In this document: positions 19,199 through 28,438 of the stretch, one piece after another | Layout of the letters: every line of letters begins with the position of its first letter | Position numbering within the stretch: the first letter of the stretch is position 1 | NCBI GenBank assembly: GCA_963844855.1 | Contig: CAWJQP010000076.1 | Location: 186,001-250,000 of the forward strand | DNA length: 64,000 nucleotides | Origin: DASQDN01 sp963844855 | GTDB lineage: Bacteria > Acidobacteriota > Terriglobia > Bryobacterales > Bryobacteraceae | Direction of reading: 5' to 3' | The notes under the pieces: model-generated | The model's input: the letters and a program-made list of their open reading frames with translations, nothing else | Told to the model about the DNA's origin: nothing | The model's database searches: none | Made by a program: the position numbers and the translations under genes

Positions 19199-19516
19199 TC
19201 ATATTTGCCCGGAAAATCGGCGCAGTCGGAAGACCTCGACAAAGAAGAGATACAGGTTCAATACGCCAAGGCCGCTCACGGCGCCTTTGAAGTAGTTTGA
19301 ATTCCAAATCTGCCGCAGCGTGTAAGGAAGGAAGTTCAAATCCCAGTCGCTCGCCCAAGGCCAGATGATTAGAAAGAGGCCCAGCTCAAACAGAAGGATG
19401 ACGGCGATCAGCCCGGCCGTCTTGTGATACCAACGGTACTTCGGGCGCGGGACTAGCTCCAGTTGGGAGGGCGCCTCAGGCTGTAGCATGCTGTACCAGG
19501 TCGTCTCCCTTTTCAT
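19199..19516 (-). CDS. Small membrane protein, two transmembrane helices
   Basis: 105 residues from ATG at 19516 (or 96 from ATG at 19489). An N-terminal soluble segment is followed by helix 1 (TAGLIAVILLFELGLFLIIW) and a short amphipathic region (LPYTLRQIW). Helix 2 (GLGVLNLYLFFVEVF) and a basic end (RLRRF) complete it. It overlaps the 3' end of rnhB by about 41 bp, so it is likely the last gene of the ffh-rnhB operon. No family recognised. Confidence 0.7.
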   Translation of the reverse strand: MKRETTWYSMLQPEAPSQLELVPRPKYRWYHKTAGLIAVILLFELGLFLIIWPWASDWDLNFLPYTLRQIWNSNYFKGAVSGLGVLNLYLFFVEVFRLRRFSGQI

Positions 19517-20168
19517 CGTATCCCGCCCATAACGAAAGCTGGCAGGAGAGCCGGACAGGCTCGAAGCTGAATCGGTGTAACAGAGTAGGGCCGTATTTCT
19601 GAAGCGCTTGCGTGTGTTCCTCGGTGCAGTAGCCTTTGTGCCGTGCGAGTCCGAATTCGGGAAACACCGCATCCCACTCTTTCATACAGCGATCGCGAGA
19701 GGTCTTGGCAAGAATTGATGCTGCAGCGATGCACTGTACCTGGGCGTCGCCGTGAATGATGGGTTCGTTTTGTATTTCGATGTCGAGAGGGATGGCGTCG
19801 GTGAGGATGTAATCGCAGGCCGGCGAGAGTTGTCGGATTGCCCGCATCATGGCGACGCGGGACGCCTGATAGATATTGATCCGATCGATTTCGTAGGAAT
19901 CGGCTGCGGCCACGGCCCAGGCGACAGCTCGCTCGCGGATACGCTCGGCGAGAATGTCGCGACGGTCTTCGACCAGAAGTTTACTATCGCGAAGACCCCG
20001 GATCGGCTGATCCGGGGAAAGAATGACAGCAGCGGCAAAAACGGGTCCGAATAAAGATCCGCGACCGGCTTCGTCTACACCTGCGATCCGGGTATAGCCG
20101 CTCAGACGCGCAGCCTTCTCGTGCTTGCCGCCACAAGCGTACTTCTTGGATTTACCGGCAGCAGGCAC
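19476..20168 (-). CDS. rnhB: Ribonuclease HII
   Basis: 230 residues. Removes ribonucleotides from DNA and RNA-DNA hybrids. The catalytic block GVDEAGRG is at 30-37 (Asp32, Glu33), DSK near 61, the acidic IIHGDAQ near 138, and AASILAKTSRD near 149-159. The order is complete for a type II enzyme. It sits at the usual place behind rplS with 24 bp between. The lysine-rich N-terminal 20 residues (GKSKKYACGGKHEK) are extra compared with shorter homologues. No frame errors here, unlike the next four genes upstream in the operon. Confidence 0.93.
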   Translation of the reverse strand: MPAAGKSKKYACGGKHEKAARLSGYTRIAGVDEAGRGSLFGPVFAAAVILSPDQPIRGLRDSKLLVEDRRDILAERIRERAVAWAVAAADSYEIDRINIYQASRVAMMRAIRQLSPACDYILTDAIPLDIEIQNEPIIHGDAQVQCIAAASILAKTSRDRCMKEWDAVFPEFGLARHKGYCTEEHTQALQKYGPTLLHRFSFEPVRLSCQLSLWAGYDEKGDDLVQHATA

Positions 20169-20192
20169 GTGTCTTGCCTACTTATTCTGCGC

Positions 20193-20542
20193 TTAGGTGC
20201 GCTCTCTCAGACGGGCAGCTTTGCCGCGTAGACCACGCAGATAGTAGAGTTTCGCGCGGCGGACGAGACCCGTTCGTACCACGATCGATATGGTCGATCA
20301 CGGGCGCGTTCACCGGGAAAATGCGCTCGACTCCCTGGCCGAAGCTGATCTTCCGGACGGTGATCGTCTCGCTCATGCCGGAGTTATTCCGGGCGATAAC
20401 GGTTCCTTCGAACGCCTGAGTCCGTTCCTTGTCGCCTTCCTTAATCCGGACGTGGACCCGGATGGTGTCTCCCGGGCGGAACTCCGGAATATCGGAGCGC
20501 AAACTCTTGTTCTGCAATCTTCGTCATCAAAGCGTTCTGCAT
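20193..20542 (-). CDS. rplS: Ribosomal protein L19, two single-base insertions
   Basis: Structural protein of the 50S subunit at the subunit interface. The start MQNALMTKIAEQE (ATG 20542) is followed by LRSDIPEFRPGDTIRVHVRI in a shifted frame. The C-terminal VRRAKLYYLRGLRGKAARLRERT lies in a third frame and ends with TAA at 20193-20195. The first shift fits one extra T in GAGTTTGCG near 20510; the second is near 20280. 350 nt equals 115 codons, a stop and 2 extra bases, exactly L19 length. Since L19 is a conserved ribosomal protein, I treat both as sequence errors. It overlaps the trmD end by 16 bp. Confidence 0.9.
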
Positions 20543-21265
20543 GTGTCTACCCTATGTCCTTCGGCGGATTCTCCCGCAGGCGCCAGATCCGGTCGCATTC
20601 GCGCCGTTTTCTCCTGTGCTGCTTTCGTCCGCCACTTTCGTATCTCTTCGTGGTGCCCGCTCAGGAGCACCTCCGGAACCGGCACGCCTCGGAAAACTGC
20701 CGGTCTGGTCCATTGCGGACAGTCGAGCAATTCCGGGCCGCGCCCTTCACTAAACGATTCCCAAACGGTGGAAGCCTCGTTTCCAAGCACTCCCGGAAGC
20801 AAGCCGGGCCACCGTGTCGACCACGACCGCCGCTGCTAACTCCCCTCCGCTCAGCACAAAATTCCCAATCGAGAGCTCATCGTCCGCCAGATGCGTCGCG
20901 ACACGCTCATCGACTCCTTCATAACGGCCGCAAATCAGGAGCAATTCCTTTTCGCGGCTTAACTGCCGGGCGACGCTCTGATCGAACAGGCGTCCCTGCG
21001 CCGACAACAGGATAACTTTCTGTTCGGGCTGCCGATCGGGATAAATAGTTTCGACCGCCTGAAACATCGGCTCGGGCTTCAGCAGCATCCCTTCGCCGCC
21101 GCCGAACGGCCGGTCATCGACCGTTTTGTGACGGTCTGATGTCCAGTCTCTCAGATTATGGACCCGAATTTCCAGTACCCCGGCTTCCCGGGCCTTGGCG
21201 ACCACCCCGTGCGCGAACGGTCCCTCGAAGAAATCGGGGAAGATCGTCAGCACGTGGAAGATCAT
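20527..21265 (-). CDS. trmD: tRNA (guanine-N1-)-methyltransferase TrmD, one frameshift
   Basis: Methylates G37 of tRNAs with S-adenosylmethionine, preventing frameshifting. MIFHVLTIFPDFFEGPF marks the start at 21265. DRPFGGGEGMLLKPEP, CGRYEGVDERV and DELSIGNFVLSGGELAA form the knotted SPOUT core. The frame breaks near 20805 at VARL; dropping one G restores LPGVLGNEAS and the C-terminal helical domain. 739 nt equals 246 codons plus 1. The start ATG shares ATGA with the rimM stop, so translation is coupled. Confidence 0.92.
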
Positions 21266-21788
21266 TTCCGATTCAGGTCTTCCAGTCCTTCGGGCAGCTC
21301 CACTTTGATCCGCCGCCCCTCGGTATCTACCTCGCGGCAGATCTGTTCGGACGAACGGAATCAGCAGGTTATCCCCCGACTTCCAACAAAACCGGCCCAC
21401 CGATATCCTGCCAACCGGTGACTGCGCCAATGCGACGCCCATCCGAGGCGATCACTTCGCATCCAATCAAATCCGAGAGGTAAACCTGACCCTCATCGAG
21501 TTCGGGCCGCTCGTCCTCGGGCACGCAAACGAACCAACCTTGCAGGTTCTCGGCTTCCGTCCGCGTATCGAACCCAACGAACTTCAGAACCAGAAGTCCC
21601 TGGTGCACCCAGGAACTCTCCAACTCCACGTGTTTGCCCTGTTTGCTTTCCAGCGAAGGCAGCAGCGTGACCTTTAGGCCAGCCTGGAATCGATCTGGGT
21701 CACTCCCCAGATTCTCCGCCAGTATCTCGCCTCTGATTCCGCGGGCGCGCCGTAGTGCAGCCAACGCAACCCACTGATTTGCCTGCAA
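21262..21788 (-). CDS. rimM: 16S rRNA processing protein RimM, two single-base insertions
   Basis: Assembly factor for the 30S subunit head that binds ribosomal protein S19. The N-terminal barrel (WVALAALRRARGIRGEI, with GFDTRTEAENLQG) runs to the linker DLIGCEVIASDGRRIG and GPVLLEVG. Two breaks follow: one extra G in the run near 21380 and one extra C near 21358. With both removed the protein continues DNLLIPFVEQICREVDTEG and ends at TGA overlapping the trmD ATG. 527 nt equals 175 codons plus 2, giving 174 residues, the normal size. Confidence 0.9.
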
Positions 21789-21789
21789 G

Positions 21790-22029
21790 TTACTCCAGGA
21801 TCTCCAGGTTGAACCGGCGATTCAACTTCATGCCGGCCGCGCCCAGCAGCGTTCGAATCGAACGCGCGGTACGCCCCTGTTTGCCAATCACTTTACCCAG
21901 GTCCCCGGGCGCAACACGCAACTCGAAAACGGTGACCTGTTCTCCGGAAGTCTCTTTCACTACGACCTGATCCGGTTCGTCGACGAGAGCTTTGGCGATG
22001 TCCTCGATCAACTCCTTCATCCCAGCCAT
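21790..22029 (-). CDS. khpA: KH-domain RNA-binding protein KhpA (YlqC family)
   Basis: 79 residues, a single KH domain. The helix-GxxG-helix motif GKVIGKQGRTA is at about 44-54, preceded by VFELRVAPGDL. The protein binds RNA, often as a dimer with KhpB, and lies between rpsP and rimM as in many bacteria. It is one base from the rimM start and intact. Confidence 0.92.
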   Translation of the reverse strand: MAGMKELIEDIAKALVDEPDQVVVKETSGEQVTVFELRVAPGDLGKVIGKQGRTARSIRTLLGAAGMKLNRRFNLEILE

Positions 22030-22053
22030 GGCGGGAGTCTCCTTTTAAGTTCG

Positions 22054-22326
22054 TCAGTGGTTGCTACTTCCAAGCGGCCGGCTGGTTCGCGCCGCGGGAT
22101 TCTTTTCGAGCAACCGCTTCACGGTATCGGACGGCTGCGCGCCGTTCTTGAGCCAGTGAGCGACACGCTCGTGCTTGATCACCAACTGCTTCGGCTTTGC
22201 GACCGGATCGTAGTGACCGACAACTTCGACGGCACGGCTATTGCGCGCGCGCTCCTTCTCGATGACGACAAGGCGATACGTCGGCTTTTTCTTCGCGCCG
22301 AAGCGCGCCAGACGAATCATCAACAT
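22054..22326 (-). CDS. rpsP: Ribosomal protein S16
   Basis: 90-residue 30S subunit protein. IRLARFGAKKKPTYRLVVIE, the characteristic S16 N-terminus, and VGHYDP...KHERVAHWLKNGAQPSDTV are complete. The start region reads MLMIRLAR; the second Met is an alternative start. It lies 42 bp downstream of ffh and 24 bp upstream of khpA. No frame break. Confidence 0.95.
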   Translation of the reverse strand: MLMIRLARFGAKKKPTYRLVVIEKERARNSRAVEVVGHYDPVAKPKQLVIKHERVAHWLKNGAQPSDTVKRLLEKNPAARTSRPLGSSNH

Positions 22327-22368
22327 ACAATTAAGCTCCTAAACCCTTCTTCAGTAAATTTCGTGGAT

Positions 22369-23735
22369 TCAGCTGCCAAACAAATTCGGCAGCTTGAAAT
22401 TGCCCATCCCGGGGAGTTTCTTCCCCCCGAGCAGCCCGCCGGAAAACGACTTCATCATCTTCCGCGCCTGGGCATATTGTTTCAATAACTGGTTGACTTC
22501 CTGAACGGAGGTGCCGCTTCCGCGCGCAATGCGGCGCCGCCGCGCCCCGTTAATTATCATGTGGTTATGACGCTCGTGCTGCGTCATCGAATCGATGATT
22601 GCGACCACTCGCGTGATCTCTTTTTCGTCGACCTTGGCGTTCTTAAGCTCTTTGAAAGGTCCTACCTGAGGCATCATGCCAAGCAGCGATTCGAGCGGCC
22701 CAAGCTTTCGCAACTGGCGGAGCTGATCGCGGAAATCTTCGAGACTGAACTCATTCTCGATAAGCTTCCGCTGCATCTCCTCGGCTTTTTTCTGATCGAT
22801 GTTCTGCTCGACCTTTTCGATCAGCGAGAGGACATCGCCCATCCCGAGGATGCGATTCGCGACCCGATCGGGATGGAACGGCTCCAGAGCATCGAACTTT
22901 TCGCCGACACCGACAAACTTCAGGGGCTGGTCGGTTACGGTGCGAATCGACAGCGCCGCGCCGCCGCGGGCATCGCCGTCCATCTTGGTCAGAATGACGC
23001 CGGTGATCCCGAGCTGCTTGTGGAATTCCTCAGCCGACTTGACCGCGTCCTGGCCCGTCATCGCATCGGCGACGAAGAGAATTTCGGTCGGGTTGAGTAG
23101 CTCTTTCAGCTGCTGCAACTCGGTCATCAGTTCTTCGTCAATATGCAGACGGCCGGCAGTATCGACGAGCAGCGTGTCGCGACCGGTCTGCATCGCTTCT
23201 TTGCGGCGCCGATCTGGCGAGGTCGACAGGGTCAGACGCCTGCTCCGGAGTGCCCTCGTAAATCGGAAGCTTCAGATCGCGAGCGATGACAGCCAACTGC
23301 TTGCGCGCCGCGGGACGGTAGACGTCGACGGACACCATCACCGGGGATCGTGCCGTTCTTCGATAAGTACCGGGCGAGTTTTCCGGTGCTGGTCGTCTTG
23401 CCCGAACCCTGCAGTCCGACGATCATGATCACCGACGGCGGCTCATTGGCGAAACGCAGCTTTGCCTGATGAGTCCCGAGGATTCGAACTAGCTCCTCGT
23501 GAACGATCTTGACGACTTGCTGGCCGGGCGACAGGGAGGAGAGAACTTCCTGGCCCATCGCCTTTTCCTTGATGTTCCCGATCAGCTGCTTGACGACGCG
23601 GAAATGCACGTCGGCCTCGAGCAGAGCGACACGGATCTCGCGCAGCGCGGTTTCCATGTTCTCAGCCGTCAGCTTGCCTTCGCCGCGCAGGTTCTTGAAG
23701 ACGCGCTGCAGCTTTTCGGATAGATTCTCGAACAT
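22369..23735 (-). CDS. ffh: Signal recognition particle protein Ffh, two single-base insertions
   Basis: GTPase that, with 4.5S RNA, delivers ribosomes making membrane proteins to FtsY. The N domain starts MFENLSEKLQ; G1 is GLQGSGKTT at 107-115. The DVYRPAARKQL block, DTAGRLHIDEE (G3), TKMDGDARGG (G4 region) and the M domain with GSGTSVQEVNQLLKQ complete it. The frame changes near 23343 (one extra C in CCCC; without it the protein reads IPVMVSVDVYRP) and near 23222 (one extra C before RKEAMQTGRD). 1367 nt equals 455 codons plus 2, so both are insertions. First gene of the translation operon. Confidence 0.93.
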
Positions 23736-23834
23736 CGTTCAAAGCAGAGTAGTGAAAATTAGAGGACCAACGCTGGAACCGGAGCAGTAACCAACCGATG
23801 GAAGTGTCTCTCCATTATAGATTAACACCGGAGG

Positions 23835-24320
23835 CTAGGACGGCGTTTTTTGCCGCGCAATGTCCCCAATTGTTGCATGAACTACGCCAATGTAGTCTCC
23901 GGGGGCCAAGAAAATCTGGGTTCCACGCTGCCCGGCAGAGATGGAAATGATGTTCCACAGCTCGGCGGTCTCGTCGATGTACACCGGGTATGCCTTTTTG
24001 CAGGCTAGCGCGGTCACGGCGCCGCGAATGTAGCCAGTGACGGCCTGCACATCCTTCAGAGGGATCATGTCCATCTTGCGATCGCCAGTCAGCTGGCCCA
24101 AAGCCTTGAAGTCGAGTTCGGTATTGCCTGGAATGACCGCGAGACATACCGTTCCGGTCTCCCTGAACGGCCAGTGTTTTGAAGACCTGCTCGGCCGGCA
24201 AGCCGACTTAACGGCTACTGTCTCGGCCCTGAGATCATTTGGGTCTACCTCATATTCGCGAACCTGGTATATGATTCCTTTTTGATCGAGCAGACGCATT
24301 GCATTCGTCTTAGTTGCCAT
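23835..24320 (-). CDS. ybaK: YbaK/EbsC-type aminoacyl-tRNA deacylase (Cys-tRNA(Pro)-like)
   Basis: About 161 residues. Hydrolyses mischarged tRNA. MATKTNAMRLLDQKGI, TGYIRGAVTALACKKAYPVYID and the C-terminal GQRGTQIFLAPGDYI are typical of the YbaK group. In the middle (about 24205-24140) the frame reads nonsense (CRPSRSSKHWPF), while the +1 frame there gives LPAEQVFKTLAVQGD, the expected family sequence. One missing and one extra base therefore compensate, leaving an open frame with about 20 wrong residues. ATG at 24320 is preferred; ATG at 24365 is in frame. Confidence 0.8.
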   Translation of the reverse strand: MATKTNAMRLLDQKGIIYQVREYEVDPNDLRAETVAVKSACRPSRSSKHWPFRETGTVCLAVIPGNTELDFKALGQLTGDRKMDMIPLKDVQAVTGYIRGAVTALACKKAYPVYIDETAELWNIISISAGQRGTQIFLAPGDYIGVVHATIGDIARQKTPS

Positions 24321-24440
24321 ACACTGTTGCCATTCGTCTTCCAACTTACTGATTGTAATGGACATGCAATTCTTAACGAAATTAAATAGATCGTGCTACA
24401 GTTGTAAGTAATCTAACGAGTCAAACCCAACGACTGCAAG

Positions 24441-24446
24441 AAGGAG
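24441..24446 (+). promoter_or_regulatory. Shine-Dalgarno AAGGAG deciding a TTG start
   Basis: AAGGAG lies 7 nt before TTG at 24454, the only start that keeps the signal peptide of the M15 peptidase in frame. Confidence 0.7.
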
Positions 24447-24453
24447 TTAGAGC

Positions 24454-25221
24454 TTGCCGCCCCGACATCTCTGGAGTTTGTGCATTTGTCTTATCCTGGC
24501 GACCCGCTTAGCGGTAGCGCATACTGACCTCACCACTCAAATCCCCGATCAGCAGCAGCAGACATCCTGGTTCGATAACTTCTGGAAACGTTCCATCCTT
24601 CGTTTCTTTGCCCCCGCCAGCCTTCCCTTTCCAGACATGTCTATGGAACCGCCACAATCGATTGCTATCGATCAGTTCCCCGTTCGCGTGTCTCCGAATT
24701 GTGCTGTGGACCCTTTACCCATCATTAGCGACCCTGAGGCGCTGGAGTTTGAGGTTAGTGTCGGTACGCCTGCCGTCGTGGACTTGGACGGTCTAACGAG
24801 TTCGACTGCACTTGCCCTCGCCGATTTTCAGAGAATCGTTGGCGCTGTGGGAGGCACCCTCGAGATCACATCGGGTTATCGGCCGGTTGCCTACCAGGAA
24901 CATCTACAGGCTGTTTGGGATAAATGGATGCTGGAGTTACGCCGCAACCGTAGCGCAGATTGCAGCGCTTTACGCGCGCAGGTGGAAGAAGAGTTTGAGA
25001 GTCATCAGCTTCTTGTACGGCAAAGGCCAGCTCCCTTTTCCGACCACACGCTGGGCATCAGTTTCGACGCCCATGTGAGTTTGCCGAGGGGTGCTCGCTA
25101 CCAGCGACGTCGGGTCAGCCTCGATATGCTCGCCAAAAAGGCAGGGTTCAATCGTCCTGCTGTCCGTCGCGATCCGGTGCACTTCCGGCTGATCAATGGT
25201 CGGGACATCTTCGGCAGCTAG
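24454..25221 (+). CDS. Secreted M15 family D-Ala-D-Ala carboxypeptidase-like protein
   Basis: 255 residues. A signal peptide (LCICLILATRLAVAH) is followed by a Pro-rich linker and an M15/VanY-like zinc peptidase domain (about 110-250). SGYRPVAYQEH, SDHTLGISFDAH (family S-x-H-x-x-G-x-A/S-x-D) and DPVHFRL give the zinc ligands His, Asp and His. It should act on peptidoglycan stem peptides in the periplasm. TTG start with a strong AAGGAG. It is divergent from the YbaK gene across about 130 bp that should hold both promoters. Confidence 0.8.
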   Translation: MPPRHLWSLCICLILATRLAVAHTDLTTQIPDQQQQTSWFDNFWKRSILRFFAPASLPFPDMSMEPPQSIAIDQFPVRVSPNCAVDPLPIISDPEALEFEVSVGTPAVVDLDGLTSSTALALADFQRIVGAVGGTLEITSGYRPVAYQEHLQAVWDKWMLELRRNRSADCSALRAQVEEEFESHQLLVRQRPAPFSDHTLGISFDAHVSLPRGARYQRRRVSLDMLAKKAGFNRPAVRRDPVHFRLINGRDIFGS

Positions 25222-25250
25222 CAAGCGAACGTGATATTCTGCCTCCGACT

Positions 25251-26153
25251 ATGGAGAGCAACGCCGAGCGCAATAGAGCTAGTGACTACCCCCAGGAACT
25301 GCTGGATCTTTTCGATCTGTATGTTCACGGAGATATTCCCCGCCGCGAGTTTTTAGACGGCGCCAAGAAGTTTGCTGTCGGCGGCGTAACCGCAACGGCG
25401 ATCTGGGAAAGCCTCCGTCCCAACTACGCCTGGGCCGAACAGGTCCCCAAGGACGACGGTCGCATTAAGACAGAACAAGCGACTGTGCCATCGCCTCAGG
25501 GCAATGGAAGCATCAAGGGCTATTTTGCCCAACCCGCGAAGGCCTCGGGCAAGCTACCGGGCGTTCTGGTGATTCACGAGAACCGCGGGTTGAATCCTTA
25601 CATCGAAGACGTTGCCCGGCGACTGGGTACCTCCAACTTCATCGCCTTTGCTCCGGATGGATTGACGAGCGTTGGCGGTTATCCAGGCGATAACGAAAAG
25701 GGTGGCCAGCTATTCGCGCAAGTCGATAAGCCAAAGATGACCGAGGATTTTATCGCCGCTGCTCGATGGTTGAAGTCTCATCCGAACTGCTCCGGGAAGA
25801 TCGGCGCTGTTGGATTCTGCTTTGGTGGCGGTATGGTGAACAATCTAGCCGTGCGATTAGGAGCAGACCTCGCAGCGGCTGTTCCGTTTTACGGCTCGGC
25901 CCCACCCGCAGCCGAAGTCTCGAAGATCAAAGCGCCGCTACTGGTGCACCTTGCCTCGCTGGACAAGCGTATTAATGACGGATGGCCGGCTTACGAAGAG
26001 GCGTTGAAGGCGAACACTGTCACCTACGCCATGCACATGTATGAAGGCGCCAATCACGGCTTTCATAACGACACGACGCCTCGTTACGACGAAGCCGCGG
26101 CCAAACTTGCATGGCAGCGAACGCTCGATCACTTTAATAAATACTTGCGATGA
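25251..26153 (+). CDS. Dienelactone hydrolase family protein with N-terminal targeting segment
   Basis: 300 residues. Residues 1-65 form an extension with PRREFLDGAKKFAVGGVTATAIW, a twin-arginine-like pattern (RREFL, then a hydrophobic stretch) seen in exported acidobacterial and proteobacterial DLH proteins. The alpha/beta-hydrolase follows: PGVLVIHENRGLNPYIEDVARR, GFCFGGG with nucleophile Cys near 190, and ANHGFHND with the catalytic His near 274. The substrate is not known; the family splits dienelactones and related esters. Single gene, 29 bp after the peptidase gene. Confidence 0.85.
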   Translation: MESNAERNRASDYPQELLDLFDLYVHGDIPRREFLDGAKKFAVGGVTATAIWESLRPNYAWAEQVPKDDGRIKTEQATVPSPQGNGSIKGYFAQPAKASGKLPGVLVIHENRGLNPYIEDVARRLGTSNFIAFAPDGLTSVGGYPGDNEKGGQLFAQVDKPKMTEDFIAAARWLKSHPNCSGKIGAVGFCFGGGMVNNLAVRLGADLAAAVPFYGSAPPAAEVSKIKAPLLVHLASLDKRINDGWPAYEEALKANTVTYAMHMYEGANHGFHNDTTPRYDEAAAKLAWQRTLDHFNKYLR

Positions 26154-26204
26154 GTATCTTCGCTCTCTAGGAAACGTTAGTCCTTCATTAGCATCATTGA
26201 AGAG

Positions 26205-26963
26205 ATGTCAGAACTCTTCACAGCGGAAGCCGCGCTAGCGCTCGTTACCCTGACTGCGCTCGAGATTGTCCTCGGGATCGACAATATTATCTTCATCAGT
26301 ATTCTCGCCGGCAAACTACCGGCGGGACAACAAAAGCGCGCACGAACGCTCGGATTGACACTGGCAATGGGCATGCGCGTCCTGCTGTTGATCTCGCTTG
26401 CCTGGATTATGCGCTTGACGGCTCCTCTGTTTGAGATCTTCAACCAGGAAATTTCCGGTCGGGATCTCATTCTGGGTATTGGGGGACTATTCCTGATTTG
26501 GAAGGCTGTGAAGGAAATTCATGAGCGGTTGGAAGGGCCTTCCCAACATGACGATACCAATCGGAAGGCGCTGACATTTGGCAGCGTACTGTTCCAGATC
26601 GCTCTACTCGATATTGTGTTCTCCCTCGACTCGGTCATAACGGCTGTCGGGATGGCAGATCAGATCGAGATCATGATTGCGGCCGTAGTGCTCGCTGTCG
26701 CCTTCATGATGTTTGCTGCCGGTCCGGTCAGTGGGTTTGTAGAGAGGCATCCCACGGTAAAAATGCTGGCTTTGAGTTTCCTATTAATGATCGGCGTCAC
26801 ACTGATAGCGGAAGGCTTCGATCGTCACGTCCCGAAAGGCTATATCTATTTCGCGATGGCGTTCTCAGTGCTGGTCGAAATGCTCAACCTGAGGGCAAAG
26901 AAGGTGACTGAGCCGGTCCACCTCCGGCCGGGCTACTTGGCGGAGCGAACTCACGAATCGTAA
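26205..26963 (+). CDS. TerC family integral membrane protein
   Basis: 252 residues with seven or so hydrophobic helices. The first contains ALEIVLGIDNIIFISILA and a later one LLDIVFSLDSVITAVGMA, the paired acidic motifs of TerC/Alx metal transporters, implicated in Mn2+ export and tellurite resistance. A charged loop (HERLEGPSQHDDTNRKAL) separates the halves. No manganese riboswitch is visible in the 50 bp upstream. Confidence 0.9.
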   Translation: MSELFTAEAALALVTLTALEIVLGIDNIIFISILAGKLPAGQQKRARTLGLTLAMGMRVLLLISLAWIMRLTAPLFEIFNQEISGRDLILGIGGLFLIWKAVKEIHERLEGPSQHDDTNRKALTFGSVLFQIALLDIVFSLDSVITAVGMADQIEIMIAAVVLAVAFMMFAAGPVSGFVERHPTVKMLALSFLLMIGVTLIAEGFDRHVPKGYIYFAMAFSVLVEMLNLRAKKVTEPVHLRPGYLAERTHES

Positions 26964-26998
26964 TCGCATCGGATACACTCTGCTGAAGAGGACCTTCC

Positions 26999-28000
26999 GT
27001 GCACACACGCCTTGCTCTGCTCGCATGCTGTTCCGTGATTTGTTTTGCGGAAACTCACAGGGTGACCGCAACCAAGTTCTACAACTCGTTTCACCACAGA
27101 CATCCGGTGCTTCAGAAAATCAAACCCGGCGATGTGGTGATTACACGAACGATCGACGCTTCGGGTCGCGATGAAAATAGCAAAGTAGTTGGCGAGCAGT
27201 CGAATCCGTTGACGGGCCCTTTTTACATTGAAGGCGCAGCGCAGGGCGACGCCATCGCAGTTACTTTCCGACGGATACGAATGAACAGAAACTGGGGTTA
27301 TACGAATTATCGCCTCGGTCTCTTCGCTCTAAATCCCAATTCGATCGAGAAACTATATTCCAATCAATACAAGGACGGCGCGGTCTATGCGGGCCGTTCG
27401 AACGCGGTGCCTTGGGATCTCGATATCCAAAAAGGCATGGTTCGTCTGCGGGAGCCTGCGAGCAAAGTACACAAGATGGAGTTTCCGGCGCGGCCTATGC
27501 TCGGGTGCGTTGGTGTCGCGGCCGCGGGTGATTTCGGGCCGAATTCGGGCATTTCGGGCTCTTACGGCGGCAATATGGACTACAACGAGGTCGCCGAAGG
27601 ATCCACCGTGGTTTTGCCTGTTTATCATGCGGGAGCTTTGCTTTTCCTCGGCGATGGTCACGCGCTGCAGGGAGATGGAGAACCGACCGGCACTGGAATT
27701 GAGACCTCAATGGATGTCGAGTTTACTGTCGAATTGCGGAAACGCGCGGGGCTGTCCAACCCTCGCGTGGAAACGGCAGATTACATCATCAGCGTAGGGA
27801 GTCAGCCGGAGTTTGCGAGTCCGTTAGATCGGGCGCTGCAGCTCGCTACGAGCGATATGGTCGATTGGCTGACCAAGGATTACAAGATGGAGCCCTGGGC
27901 GGCGCACTTGCTGGTGGGATATCAATCGAAATACGACGTGATTACGGTTGCCGGTTCGGTGGGCCTGCGCATTCCGCGCAAGTTCCTTCCGGCCAAGTGA
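26999..28000 (+). CDS. Exported acetamidase/formamidase family protein
   Basis: 333 residues. Signal peptide (LALLACCSVICFAE), then the FmdA/AmdA beta-sandwich. KIKPGDVVITRTIDASG, GPFYIEGAAQGDAIAV, LGCVGVAAAG, SGSYGGNMDYNEV and LLFLGDGHALQGDGE match the family. It would hydrolyse a short amide or related substrate, here in the periplasm. GTG start at 26999. No partner genes. Confidence 0.88.
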   Translation: MHTRLALLACCSVICFAETHRVTATKFYNSFHHRHPVLQKIKPGDVVITRTIDASGRDENSKVVGEQSNPLTGPFYIEGAAQGDAIAVTFRRIRMNRNWGYTNYRLGLFALNPNSIEKLYSNQYKDGAVYAGRSNAVPWDLDIQKGMVRLREPASKVHKMEFPARPMLGCVGVAAAGDFGPNSGISGSYGGNMDYNEVAEGSTVVLPVYHAGALLFLGDGHALQGDGEPTGTGIETSMDVEFTVELRKRAGLSNPRVETADYIISVGSQPEFASPLDRALQLATSDMVDWLTKDYKMEPWAAHLLVGYQSKYDVITVAGSVGLRIPRKFLPAK

Positions 28001-28010
28001 TGCTGGGGTG

Positions 28011-28337
28011 CTACTCCCAGCACCCCGGCAACAGCTCTTCATCTTCGTGTTTCCGCTCCCACTCTTTTGCTCGTAGGAAGCCGATTTTTTGACGCTTTGA
28101 GTCTGTCTGGAGAACCCACGCGATCTGCCTCATGTCCCAAAGGGACGGCTGTGACCGATCCTCGTAGGAGCTGCACTCGACGACGCGGATTTGAACGGGT
28201 CGCTGCGTCGCTCTGCAGTATATAGACTCGTCGTTTTCAGATGCGCCCCGGCGAACGACGCCGCTTGAGCAACTGTCGCAAAGACGGGGAGCATGGGACG
28301 AACGCGTCCCACCTAGAACTTTCAAGTTTGTGCCCAT
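28011..28337 (-). CDS. Small Cys-containing hypothetical protein
   Basis: About 108 residues. It carries CDSC near 23-26, a second Cys in YCRATQ, a third in VECSSYEDR, then a conserved-looking WDMRQIAWVLQTD helix and a charged C-terminus. The Cys spacing (C-x2-C...C...C) suggests a small metal site. I recall similar acidobacterial hypothetical proteins but cannot name a family. ATG at 28337 is preferred over a GTG at 28367. It is convergent with the amidase gene. Confidence 0.55.
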   Translation of the reverse strand: MGTNLKVLGGTRSSHAPRLCDSCSSGVVRRGASENDESIYCRATQRPVQIRVVECSSYEDRSQPSLWDMRQIAWVLQTDSKRQKIGFLRAKEWERKHEDEELLPGCWE

Positions 28338-28438
28338 TTGTTTGATTGGAGTTGACCGACAATCCACCGGGCGCGTGCCGGCACACGTCAGGCGCAGGTG
28401 CGCCCGCTCAGTAGCGTTACTGATTGGAGTGCGATGGC

